Source: Ilex aquifolium (taxonomy: Eukaryota > Streptophyta > Magnoliopsida > Aquifoliales > Aquifoliaceae). Taken from it: 64,000 nt of DNA. Shown here in pieces: positions 22,778 through 33,742 of this stretch. Under the pieces are notes generated by a model. The model saw nothing but the letters and a program-made list of their open reading frames with translations, searched no databases and had not been told where the DNA came from. The position numbers and the translations under genes are program-made. The first letter of the stretch is position 1. The number at the start of each line of letters is the position of its first letter. The stretch is from the NCBI GenBank assembly GCA_951799425.1, contig OX637402.1, positions 8,336,001 to 8,400,000 of the forward strand, given 5' to 3'.

Positions 22778-23041
22778 AGCTACATACTCTTAGGTTCTAC
22801 CCTAGGAAGTTTATTTTGAGACAATGTAATGTCTAATCTTTTTGGTTATTCCGCTGCAAGATCAAGTTTGATTTTTGGTTGTAATTGCCATGGTGTGGCA
22901 TATTCTTTTGGATGATGTTGTAAATATTATGTATGATGAATGAAATTCTATTTATCTATGGGTTTTATTAGTTGCTCTCATGATGTGAATGGTTTGAGAT
23001 AGTAATGCTGTCCAAGGTGGATTTTGGGGCGTTACAAATTT

Positions 23042-23053
23042 TGGTATCAGAGC
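23042..23053 (+). other. PBS of D (initiator-Met tRNA)
   Basis: TGGTATCAGAGC, a perfect match to the usual plant initiator-Met PBS, five bases after the LTR end. Confidence 0.95.
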
Positions 23054-23227
23054 CTAGGCTTTAGGTCTTACATGGGAGTTGTAGGTTATGGATTACCATT
23101 AGAGACGTAGAACTAGGTTGAATGAATTTGTTGATTTAAATCTTGTACAAGCCTTATGGTTTAGATTAAAGTGATAGTTAGGATGTCTTGCACATCAAGG
23201 AAACTAAATTGTAAATTGATGTGCAGG

Positions 23228-24219
23228 ATGGACGATGAACGTGGACGTGGACCTGGACGTGGGCGTGGTCATGGAGGTCAAGCAAACCCACCACCACCAC
23301 CACCTCCAGATGCCATGAATGGCATTTATCAATGCCTAAGGGAGCTAACCACTTTGTACAACACCAAAATGTGAACAACAACCACAACGGTGTGGTTCAT
23401 CCCTTAGCTCAGGAGCTGGGCAACGGGGACGGCAATCGAAGGATGGTAGTTCTTCAGGAATTTCTGAGGCAACACCTGTCTACCTTCCAAGGGAGCTCTA
23501 ACCCCTTGGATGCGGATAAATGGATCCGCCGGGTGAAGAAGATATGTGATGGCATGGGGATAGCTGAGGATCTTAGGGTCGGCTTGGCTACTTACCTATT
23601 AGAGGGGGAGGCCGACCATTGGTGGGACTCAGTGAAAAGAAGTAGGACCACAGATGCACTCACTTGGGAGGAGTTTGACCAAATCTTCTAAGACAAGTAC
23701 TTTCCTGAATCAGTCAGGGACAAGATGAGCGTCAATTTTCTTGCTTTACGACAGGGGAGCATGACCGTGACGGAATACGAGAGGAAGTTCGACGAGTTAT
23801 CCCGCTACGCCACATAGTTTATATCTACTGAGGCCAAGAGGGCCAAACGCTTTGAGCAGGGCTTGAGGCTTGCTATCCGGGAGAAGCTGGTGGCTCTCAA
23901 GATCCGGGAGTATGGGGATCTTGTCGACAGAGCTACACTAGTGGAGAGGGACACGGAGGACACCCAGTAACGACAGAGCTTTGCGAGGGGAGGTCCGATC
24001 CGGACTGGTGCTGGCAGCAGTGGAGTTCAGAGAACGACACCTTATCGTCGCCCAGACCAGGCAGTGGGACCTAGACCTCAGATAGCCCCAGGGACCGGAG
24101 GTGTACCAGAGGGAGCAGGCACTAACCCACGATCATGTTTTGCATGTGGAGGTATGGGACATATTCGGATGCATTATCCGATTTTTTCACCTCAGAGGAC
24201 TATCCAGACAGTAGGATAG
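23228..24219 (+). pseudogene. gag: D gag
   Basis: It starts at the ATG at 23228 with a Gly/Arg-rich and poly-Pro N-terminus. A frameshift near 23345-23370 leads into the capsid frame (23332-23691; FLRQHLSTFQGSSNPLDADK, YLLEGEADHWWDSV). Stops follow at about 23689, 23815 and 23967. A CCHC knuckle (CFACGGMGHIRMHYP, last Cys replaced by Tyr) is near 24140-24180. Gag forms the virus-like particle; this copy is broken. Confidence 0.88.
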
Positions 24220-25450
24220 GTACAAGCAGACAAGCCACCACCACCGAGGCCACTACTACAGCAGGGACCGTTAGGAGCTCTAGCCCCCGGGGTGCCACTC
24301 AAGGGAGAGTATTTGCTCTGACTCAACCGGAGGAAGATGCCTCCAATGCAGTTGTGGAAGGTATTGTTCTTCTCTACAATTCCTGGGCTCGAATTTTATT
24401 TGATCCTGGTGCTACTTATTCATTCATACGTACGAGATATGCACTTATTCTGGGTTTGGATTTTGGGAAACTTGAACATGCTTTGAGTATTGATATGCCG
24501 ACGGGAGAACGGTTGGATACAACAAGAGTGTGTAGAGGATGTGTGCTTCGCATTGGGGAGCAAGAGTTGATTGTAGATTTGGTTGTGTTAGACATGAAGG
24601 GGTACGACATTATATTTGGGATGAATTTTTTGTTCGCTTTCCGTGCGGTGATGGATTGTTTTCGCAAGCGGATCTCATTCCAATTACCGGGAGGGGTAGT
24701 CTTTACTTTCATGAATGATCGCAATTCTTCCCATCCATTTCCTACTACGGGTAGTAGATTCTTGAAAGCTAAGGCGGGGAGCCACTTGAGTTTCTTAGCT
24801 AGCTTGATGGGAGATGATCGAGATAGATCCCAACCGGATGTGATGTTGATAGTATCAGATTTTTCAGATGTTTTTCCCGATGAACTACCCGGGTTACCCC
24901 CACAAAGAGAGATCGAGTTCAAGATTGATCTTTATCCAGGAACCAAACCCATATCCATTGCTCCCTATAGAATGGCACATTTGGAGTTAAAGGAGCTAAG
25001 GAAGCAGTTAGACAATCTGTTGGCTATTGGATTTATTCGTTTGAGTACTTCACCTTGGGGAGCCCCCGGTTCTCTTTGTGAAGAAGCATGACGAAACGCT
25101 TCGGTTATGCACGGACTACCGAAGGTTGAATCGGGTGACAGTGAAGAATAAATACCCATTGCCACGAATAAACGACTTATTTGATCAGTTGAGGGGTTCT
25201 AAGTATTACTCCAAGATTGATCTTCGCACTGGGTACCATCAACTGCGGATTAAGGAGGAGGATATTCCTAAGACAGCTTTCTGTACCCGATATGGTCATT
25301 TTGAATATACGGTGATGCCGTTTGGACTGACTAATACACCAGTAGCCTTCATGGATTTGATGCACAGGATATTTCGGCCATACCTATTCACAGACCCAAG
25401 AGGAACATGCACGCCATCTCTCGATTATGCTACAGACGCTGAGAAAGCAT
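24220..25450 (+). pseudogene. pol: D protease and RT, lacking the catalytic DD motif
   Basis: Retropepsin with LFDPGATYSFI (Pro in place of Ser/Thr after the catalytic Asp) near 24397, then VFPDELPGLPP and the RT fingers. A frameshift near 25075 leads to the palm ([20 protein letters not shown]). After FRPYL (about 25385) the sequence jumps straight to the stretch that normally follows the YVDD/FVDD block, so about 20 codons including both catalytic aspartates are missing. Confidence 0.88.
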
Positions 25451-26162
25451 AAGTTGTATGCGAAGATGAGTAAATGCGAGTTTTGGATGAAGGAAGTGAA
25501 ATTCCTTGGGCATATTGTGTCCGAGCAGGGAGTAGCTGTTGATCCTGCAAAGATTGAAGCCGTGATGAAATGGGAACCACCGAAGAATGTGACCGAAGTA
25601 CGTAATTTCTTGGGTTTGGCAGGCTATTATCGGAGGTTTGTAGAAGGGTTCTCAAAGCTTGCGATGCCGATGACTCGCCTTACAAAGAAGGGGGAGAAAT
25701 TCTTGTGGACTCAAGAGTGTGAACTTGCTTTTCGCACTTTGAAGGAGAAGTTGACAACAGCTCCTGTTCTCATTATTCCGAGCAGTGGGGAAGGATACGA
25801 TGTTTACACCGATGCTTCGCTACGAGGCTTGGGATGTGTGTTGATGCAAGGAGGCAAGGTAGTTGCTTATGGCTCGAGGCAACTCAAGACTCATGAGCAG
25901 AACTATCCCACTCACGACTTGGAGTTAGCCGCTGTGGTTTTTGCTCTTAAGTTGTGGAGGTGCTACTTGTATGGAGAGAAATTTCAAGTGTTCTCGGATC
26001 ATAAAAGCCTCAAGTATTGTTAACACAGAAGGACTTGAATCTTCGGCAGAGAAGGTGGGTTGAGTATCTAGAAGATTATGATTTCACATTCACCTACCAT
26101 CCGGGGAAGGCTAATGTAGTCGCAGATGCACTTAGCAGGAAGTCTCGGGGTGAACTCAATGC
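25427..26162 (+). pseudogene. pol: D RT thumb and RNase H
   Basis: RT connection ([29 protein letters not shown]) followed by RNase H with the acidic residues in [23 protein letters not shown] and [10 protein letters not shown] stop near 26022 breaks the frame, which resumes with the [14 protein letters not shown] and [15 protein letters not shown] blocks. It removes RNA from the hybrid in intact elements. Confidence 0.9.
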
Positions 26163-27698
26163 TCTTGCAAGTAAATGGAAGATGAGGGATGCCCTTGGAG
26201 ACTATGATTTATGGGTTGGAGAAGATAGATCTAGGCCATGCCTATTCAACCTTGTAGCCCAACCTACTCTCCAACGTAGGGTTGTGGAGTTGCAATGCTT
26301 GGATCCCGACTTAGAGTCAATTCGAGCTAAATTGAAAAATGGGGAAACGATGGAAGGCTGGTCTTTGAGGAATGGAGAACTGAGATACGGGGAGAAACTA
26401 TGTGTCCCAGATGATTTGTCTCTAAAGGAGGAGATACTTGGAGAATGTCATCGCTCTAAGTTTGCTATCCACCTGGTAGCACAAAAATGTATAGGGACAT
26501 GAAGCGTCAATTTTGGTGGAAGGGAATGAAGAAGGATGTGGCAAGGTTCATAGCACGATGTGCTGTGTGCCAGCAGGTGAAGATCGAACATCAAAAGCCA
26601 GGAGGATTACTACAGTCTTTGCCTATTCCAGAGTGGAAGTGAGATTACATCACTATAGATTTCGTGTCGGGTTTACCACGGACGTCGCGCGGGCATAATG
26701 CAGCATGGGTTATTGTGGATAGACTCACCAAGTCTGCTCATTTCTTGGGTATGAAGACCACAAACACATTCGAGACTTTGAGCAAGCTCTATATCCGTGA
26801 AATTGTTAGGTTGCACGGAGTTCCGCTCTCTATTGTGTCAGATCGTGATTCTCGGTTTGTGGCGCGGTTCTGGCAAAGTCTACAACAAGCTATGGGGACA
26901 GAGTTACATTTCAGCACAACTTTTCATCCCCAAACGGATGGCCAATCCGAGAGGGTGATACAGATTGTGGAAGACATGTTACGTGCTTACGTGTTGGATT
27001 TCAAGGGAAGCTGGAGTGAGCATTTTCCATTGGTGGAATTTGCATATAACAACAGCTATCAGGCAAGTATTGGAATGGCTCCGTATGAGGCACTGTATGG
27101 AAGGCTATGTAGGTCCCCGACCTGTTGGCTTGAAGCAGGGGAGAGTAGCTTATTTGGGTCGGAGATCGTGCGGGAGACTATGGAGAAGATTCAGCTTATC
27201 CGGGAGAGGTTACGCACGTCACAAAGTAGACAGAAAAGCTATGCGGATAGAAGAAGAAGACCATTGGAATTCCAAGAGGGGGACTATGTGTTCCTCAAGG
27301 TGTCACCCAAGAAGGGAGTGTTTAGATTTGGCAAGAAAGGAAAATTAGCTCCAAGGTACATCAGACCATTTGAAGTGATCAAAGCGGTGGGCAAAATGGC
27401 GTACCAACTTCGGTTACCAGCCTAGTTGTCAGGTGTACACGACGTGTTCCATGTTTCAATGTTAAGAAAGTGTCAATCGGATACAACGCATGTCGTGGAT
27501 TTGGAGGACATTGAAGTTCAAGATGAAGCAACATATGAAGAACAACCGGTGAAGATTCTTGATACCAAGGAGAAGGTGTTTCGCAATAAAGTCATCCAAC
27601 TGGTGAAAGTCTTGTGGCAACATCATGGGGTGGAGGAAGCTACCTGGGAACCAGAGCTGGAGATGCGAGAGAAGTACCCTCAATTGTTCTCTACTTAA
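26163..27698 (+). pseudogene. pol: D integrase with chromodomain-like tail
   Basis: HHCC finger (CAVCQQVK near 26560), core with ITIDFVSGLP, IVSDRDSRF and a SERV glutamate (26670-27000), GPY/F-like region (PRYIRPFEVIKAVG near 27355), then a chromodomain-like end (about 27540-27690; YEEQPVKILD, WQHHGVEEATWEPE) that in this lineage targets insertion to heterochromatin. Breaks: a frame change near 26500, TGA in place of a Trp codon near 26642, and TAG at 27423. Confidence 0.9.
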
Positions 27699-27724
27699 GG
27701 TAAGTTTCGAGGACGAAACTTTCT

Positions 27725-27740
27725 TTAAGGGGGGGTGGAT
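27725..27740 (+). other. PPT of D
   Basis: TAAGGGGGGGTGGAT directly before the 3' LTR. Upstream lies GAGGACGAAAC, characteristic of Tekay/Del elements. Confidence 0.92.
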
Positions 27741-28119
27741 TGTAAACCCCCACATTCGTATCGTTATATAGTAATATAATTATGTTTTGAAATACTAATA
27801 TATGTGATGATGTATGCATGAACTATGTAGATTGTAAGAGTAGAAATAAAAATGTTAGGCGAGGTAATAGGGTATGTATTGGAAGCTAGGAAGTATTCCG
27901 GAGTGAAAGCACACTTTAGAGAAAATTTGGGTAGAAGAATTTTAGACACTTCCTTAGTGTTTGGATCATAACTTTTTATCCTCATGTCCATTTGATCTTA
28001 ACTTTTTACAGTAGATAGTATACTTCCAGGGCTACAAAAGTGTATTTCACGAAAAATTTCCAAATCAATCTCTAAATAGGCCAAAACTTCACTGGAAGTT
28101 ACAGAAAAAACAGGAATTC

Positions 28120-28249
28120 CGTTCGAACGTGAATCGGCGTTCGAACGTGAATAAACGTTCGAACGTAAGTCCGTTCCAGTACTCTTGTCTGATAGAAAAA
28201 CAAAAGTACTGGGAGCAACGACCGTTCGAACGCCAATGACGTTCGAACG
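28120..28249. repeat. CGTTCGAACG array (5 perfect sites) in D 3' LTR
   Basis: Starts 28120, 28138, 28156, 28223 and 28240. Spacings are 18, 18, 67 and 17 bp. Confidence 0.95.
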
Positions 28250-28302
28250 TGAGTTACGAATCTGGGTTTCAGAAATCGCGCACAAGAGACCATTTCTCAT
28301 CC

Positions 28303-28310
28303 TATAAATA
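28303..28310 (+). promoter_or_regulatory. TATA box of D 3' LTR
   Basis: TATAAATA, 54 bp after the last palindrome. Confidence 0.75.
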
Positions 28311-29647
28311 CATAAGGACGCCTCTCTTTGCATCATTTCAACATTTCTAACCCTAGGAAGACTTAGAGAGGAGGAAAGAAGGGGAAAACACAAGAATCAA
28401 GGGAGGATTTACACATTGAAGAGGATCAAAACTTCAAGTTTTTCAAGAACACTACGGAAGAAGAATGTAGGGGTTTTCTTCCATTCTCTTGCATTGAGGT
28501 TAGGGCATACATATATATACATTCTTTTGACTCTAAATCTTATATACTTCCTATGAAATTGTTGATTCTTGATATTTATGCAAATGTGGTCATGTTTTTA
28601 AACAATGCTATGGTGGAATCACCATTAAAACTCTTTTCTTGGTCTAAAACCCTAGTTCTCAAGGAAAAATAGTTTTTCTCTTGATTTTTCCTTGATTCTT
28701 GAATTCAAAAACTTTAGTGCTTGAAATTGAACCAAAAAATGATATTATGAGGATCACTTGTATATTTTCTCACATTGTCTCTATTGTGCTACTTTATGAG
28801 AAATTTGGGGATTTTTGGGAATGGCTTGATGTTTTTGAGAAATTGTGGATATTGTAATTCTTGTATGGTTGTTTTGATGAACATGAGTGAGAGGTTCCTT
28901 GTAAGGATGCTTGAGAAACCAAATCTTGAGGGTGAAAGGTTCCTTGTAAGGATGCTCATGCCAAAGAAACAAGACCTTGGGGGTGAGAGGTTCCTTGTAA
29001 GGATGCTTATGCCAAATAGAACAATATTATATCATGTTTGGGTTATTGGTTTACTTTTGGGAAATTGTATGGCTCCATGTTGGTAATTGGTTTCACCTCT
29101 CCGTTTAACTTTATTGTTGTTCGTAAACTAGAGATCTATTAAAATGTCACGTTTTTCCTTCAAAAGTTATATATATGATATTTGTGAAACGAGACCGACT
29201 TGTTTTATATGTTTCTAAACCTTGTTTGAGTTTGAAAGGATTTTCCTACAGAGCTTAGTGCTCACCCCCTACAAACAATATCCCTTTTCAGATTATGGCC
29301 TAAAGGAGGAGCTTAGAGTTGATGAGCCGGCACAATGGGAAGCTCCAATAGACGGGAACGTGGATCCCGAGATTGATGCCTAGAGCTACATACTCTTAGG
29401 TTCTACATTGGGAAGTTTATTTTGAGACAATGTAATGTCTAATATTTTTGGTTATTCCGTTGCAAGATCAAGTTTGATTTTTGGTTGTAATTGTCATGGT
29501 GTGGCATATTCTTTTGGATGATGTTGTAAATATTATGTATGATGAATGAAATTCTCTTTATCTATGGGTTTTATTAGTTGCTCTCATGATGTGAATGGTT
29601 TGAGATAGTAATGCCGTCCAAGGTGGATTTTGGGGCGTTACACAACC

Positions 29648-30120
29648 ATCCGACCACTCGAATGGGACATCCTTTGCTAAAAGATTCGTCAAAGGTCTTG
29701 CTAATGCACTAAAATCCTTAATGAAACAGCAATAAAAACCTACATGGCCAAGAAACGACCTGATGTTATTGACTACCCTTGGAGTGGGTAGGTTAAAAAT
29801 CGCTTCCACTTTAGACTTGTCCACTTCGATTCCCTTTGCAGACACAATGTGTCCGAGCACAATCCCTTGCGTTACCATGAAGTGTCATTTCTTCCAGTTA
29901 AGTATCAAATTCTTATCCTCACATCACTCTAAAACTCTCTCCAAATTCCCCAAGCATCCTTCAAACGAGTCCCCAAACATTGACAAGTCATCTATGAAGA
30001 TCTCCACAATCTTTTCCACCATATCTCTGAATATCCTCATCATATATCTTTGAAAATTTCCAGGGGCATTGCAGAAACCAAACGGCATTCGGCAATAAGC
30101 TTATGTTTTGAAGGGGCATG
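29648..30120 (-). pseudogene. pol: Element G RT, middle block
   Basis: Minus strand: RT palm from MPFGFCNAP through the catalytic FIDDLSMFGDSFE (near 29985) to the thumb (GIVLGHIVSAKGIEVDKSKVE). A TAA lies in the PFK-T stretch close to 30108. It is bounded on the left by D and on the right by the S5/A composite, and continues at 45700 and at 21133. Confidence 0.87.
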
Positions 30121-30122
30121 TG

Positions 30123-31771
30123 TGATTGAGCAAAAACGGTGTTATTCCTAACCCCTTAAATACTATCCCTTAGAAGCCAAAGTGTATGAACGAAAGGGAG
30201 TGTCACTCTCCCTTGGGATAGTGTCAAAAGAAAAGGGCAAGGGGAAAGGAAATAGGTTGGTGGAAATGTGATATGTGAATGCACAAAAATGCTCCCCAAT
30301 CGCAAGGAGACTTTCGTGGGTCGTATTTTACTTGGTGGTATTCCAAGGTCGTTTCCACGGGGAAGGAAGTAAACCAATTTTAAAGTGATTTTGGGAAAAG
30401 AAAGTGTAAAAATTCTTGTGGTGGAAAGTTGTTTGGTGAAATGTGTTTTGGTGAAAATGAAATGAGAAAGCAAGTGTTGGCAATTCCAAGAGGTCACTCC
30501 AATGGGTATACCATCTCAACTCAAATCACTCCTCCGATTGAGCATGAATGAACGATTGATTCATGGAAAGCCGAGGATGATGTCGGTGAGTATCTAAGCA
30601 TAAACCGTGACTAGGCCTACGGATTATCAAAGACTCACCGAATCATCCACCTTCAATCCAGTCAAACCGAACCACTGGACTCTAAAGGGAGGGAGGAGAA
30701 GGAGTTGAAATGGTATACCCAAAGGGAGATTCCCCTTGGTCTTGCCAACTAAAGGATTTAGCTACTCATACTTGAAATGAAAGTGACAATGTAAAGAGAG
30801 TGCATTGCAAAAATATGAAGTTCTAGAGTCACTAAATGCAATAAAACACAAGCTAAAAGTGAAGGCATTTCAATCCCACTTTTTTACAGCTAAGACAATG
30901 AAAGACTTGAAGCATTAATGGTAGAAACTTTAGAAGAGCATTAAACTAGCCAAGAACATGAAGGTAAATAGCATTAATGACATTCAATGAAATTCTAAAA
31001 GTTCATACCATTGATTACAAGACAATGCAGTAGAAGAAATGCAAAAATCACAACTTTCTCTCTCTAAAACTACTATTTATCTTCTTCTACGCCTGGAGCT
31101 TCTCTCTCTATATCCCTATATTCATATCTATTCCATCCCATAGAATGCTGAACATTGGAGAGCTTGGCCTCCCCACAAACGTGCCTGGAGTGGTCCTGTA
31201 GCTCCCTGAAGTGACCCCCATCAGTAGGGTGCAGCAGGGATGGCCTGGACAGGGGAGTGCAGAGCTTGTCTGCACACCCAGCTCCTTCTCTCTTCTCTCT
31301 CTTCATTCATCACCCAAGCCTCCAACATCCAATCAAAAGTGTAAAAGTGGTGAATAGTATTGTGGGCGTGTCAAGGAGAGCTGATGGTGGGACCCTCAGA
31401 GTAGCAGATCTTGAAATGCAGAGATTCGGGGCAGACTCAGCAGACAGTACCGGTACTTTGAACACCAGTAGCTTCGGCGTACCGATACTGCGTACCGGTA
31501 TGGTACAGTACCGATACTGCATACCAGTACGGTTTCTCTGTTTCTTTCTGATTTTTTTCAACTTCTGAGCTTTACTTTAACCTTTCCTTCGCCCCCAAAC
31601 ATCCCAATGCATTTGGGAAGGCCTTAAGAAGCCTTATTTAGGGCCTTGCAACTGCAAACAGCAAAAGCATCGTTAATACTTCAACTAACACAATTCGCAT
31701 CATTTAAACTGCAAAAGCAAATGAAGTGAGATGATTAGCACACAAGAATATACACTATTTTGTGCTAATCA
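30123..31771 (-). mobile_element. Solo LTR S5 (Athila-type), TSD ATGTG
   Basis: A 1649-bp LTR with plus-strand ends TGATTGAGC and GTGCTAATCA, flanked by ATGTG at 30118-30122 and 31772-31776. Those five bases are the last three of A's own TSD plus the first two of A, so S5 inserted after A. No coding interior. Related to, but clearly diverged from, the LTRs of A. Confidence 0.92.
31447..31530. repeat. GTACCGGTAC array (5 sites) in S5
   Basis: Starts 31447 (perfect), 31479 and 31492 (13-bp pair), 31508 and 31521 (13-bp pair). The last four each have one or two changes. Confidence 0.85.
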
Positions 31772-31774
31772 ATG

Positions 31775-33439
31775 TGCTTGGTGTTTTTCCTTGTTATCCC
31801 TAACCCCTAAATATCCTCCCTAAAAATGTAATGTATAGGGATGGATGGGAGTGTCACACTCCCATTGAGTAGTGTCAAAAGAAAGGGCAAGGAGATGGGA
31901 AAATGGAATGGTGGAAATGTGTTGTGTATGAACAAAAATGCTCCCCAAGCGCAAGGAGACTTTTGTGGATCGTGTTTTACTTGGAAGTATTCCAAGGTCA
32001 TTTCCACGGGGAAGAATGTAAACCAATAGAAAGTGATTTTGGGTAAAAGAAAGTGTAAAATTCTTTGTTGTTAAAAGTTGTTTGGTGAAGTGTGTTTTGG
32101 TGAAAATGAAATGAGAAACAAACGTTGGCAAACCCAAGGGGTCACTCCAATATGAATACCATCTCAACTCAAATCCTTCCTCCAATAGAGCATGAATGAA
32201 CGATTGATTCATGAGAAGCTAGGGATAAGATGGGTCACTATCTAAGCATAAACCGTGACTAGGCCTACGGAATATCAAAGACTCACCAACTTATCCACCC
32301 TCAACCCAGTCAAACCGAACCATTGAACTCTGAAAGAAGGGAGGAGAGAGAGTTGAAATGGTATACCCAAGTGGAGGTTCCCCTTGGTTTGCCAACTAAG
32401 GGATTTTAGCTACTCATGCTTGAAATGAAATTAACAACGTAATGAGAGTGCATTGCAAGGGAATGAAGTTCTTGAGTAACTAAATGCACACAAACATAAG
32501 CTATAAATGAAAGCAATGAATACCCATTTTATAAGTAAGAAAATGAAGAAATTTGATGCATTAATGGTAAAAGCTTTGAAAGATAATTAAACTTGCAATC
32601 AACTTCTAGGAACTAGCATTAATAACATTAAATGAAGCTTTAAAGGTTCTTACAGGAGATTACAAGACAATGTAATGAAGAAAATGTGAAAATCTCAATT
32701 TTATCTCTCTAGAACACTATTCATCATCTTCTCCCAGACTCTCTCTCTATATATGTATATATCTCTCTAACTCCTCCTGAATATCCAATCCTGAAGTCTC
32801 TTTCCCTCCAAAAACGTCCATGGAGTCCTCTCCCAGCTCAGTGATGTGATCCCCATCCATAGGTTGTCAAGAGGGACAAGCTGGACAGGGTGGTGCAGAG
32901 CTAGCCTACACACCCAGCTTCCTTCTTCTTCTTTTTCTTCACTTAACATTCTAGCTCCCAAAGTCAAATGGAGGGTGCTGAGAGGTTGTACAATGTGATG
33001 GAGGAGTCAGAGATATATGGGAGAATGATTGATGGGTCCCTAAAAAACGGTGGACTTGAGTTGTAGAGAATGGGGAAGGAACAACAGACCGTACCGGTAC
33101 GCAATACCGGTACCTCGAACTCTAGTGTCAGAACCTTACCGGTACACTTTGTTCTAGTGGCCAAACTGTATCAGTACTGCGTACCGGTACGCTTTTGCTA
33201 TCTTGACTGATTTTTCTGATTTCTTCACTCCTGAGCCATTCTTTAGCCACTCTTTCATCCTCATTCACCTCAATTCATTTGGGAAGGCTTTGAGAAGCCT
33301 CATTTAGCACCTTTGTTTCTGCAAACACCAAAATTCTCCGTTAAGAACTCTAATAATGCAACTCCAATCATTTAACCCCCAAAAGCAATTGAACATGGGA
33401 TGATTAGCACTTAAAATATGCAAAGTTTTGTGCTAATCA
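31775..33439 (-). repeat. 3' LTR of A
   Basis: 1665 bp, starting TGATTAGCAC and ending CACCAAGCA (minus strand). Highly similar to the 5' LTR, which is 27 bp longer. Hairpin at 31980-31996 and a GTACCGGTAC array. Confidence 0.95.
33091..33190. repeat. GTACCGGTAC array in A 3' LTR
   Basis: Starts 33091, 33104, 33136, 33168 and 33181. Two pairs at exactly 13 bp. The two outermost sites are perfect. Confidence 0.9.
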
Positions 33440-33487
33440 CACCCTCCAACTTGGTTTTTGCTAGTCCCTTAGCAAAATTTATTTTCC
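33440..33487 (-). other. PPT and hairpin of A
   Basis: Minus strand AAGTTGGAGGGTG adjoins the 3' LTR. Just upstream, TTTTGCTA and TAGCAAAA form an 8-bp-arm inverted repeat (33466-33487) with a 6-base loop. Confidence 0.88.
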
Positions 33488-33742
33488 AGACAAGGTAATG
33501 CGCATAACATACAATAATCCATTTAAACAAACAATTCACTCAATCAATCAAAAACAAAAATCATAATGCAATTAACAAAATAACATAGACAAGATTGAAT
33601 CCGAAACTATGGTTTTCCATTAATGTGTTATAAAGATGGAGTACATGGAGTAGGACATCAAAAAGAAACCAAAAAGGCCTACAACCCCATTCTACTATAT
33701 ATAATCCAACACCAAAAGAAAAAAAACACAACTACAACAACC

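Larger units (their letters stand above)
21134..23036 (+). repeat. 5' LTR of D
   Basis: It contains a CGTTCGAACG array (mostly decayed), TATA at 21696, a three-copy run of a CCTTGTAAGG-bearing repeat (22291-22396), and a conserved 31-codon stretch (22685-22777). Relative to the 3' LTR many differences are C-to-T or G-to-A at CpG. Confidence 0.95.
21134..29642 (+). mobile_element. Element D: full-length Tekay-type chromovirus, TSD CAACC
   Basis: An 8509-bp element flanked by exact CAACC duplications (21129-21133 and 29643-29647) inside the G RNase H region. Two LTRs of 1903 and 1902 bp with termini TGTAAACCCCC and GGGGCGTTACA, initiator-Met PBS, gag, protease, RT, RNase H, integrase, a chromodomain-like tail, and a PPT preceded by GAGGACGAAAC. 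Order and termini fit the Tekay/Del lineage. It is inactive because of many stops and loss of the RT catalytic motif. Confidence 0.95.
27741..29642 (+). repeat. 3' LTR of D
   Basis: 1902 bp, near-identical to the 5' LTR. It contains five intact CGTTCGAACG sites, TATA at 28303 and three CCTTGTAAGG repeats (28897, 28942, 28993). Confidence 0.95.

Noticed and set aside
24416-24922. 168-codon minus-strand frame
   Set aside because: It is antisense to the protease/RT part of D and has no domain; a shadow of a conserved coding region.
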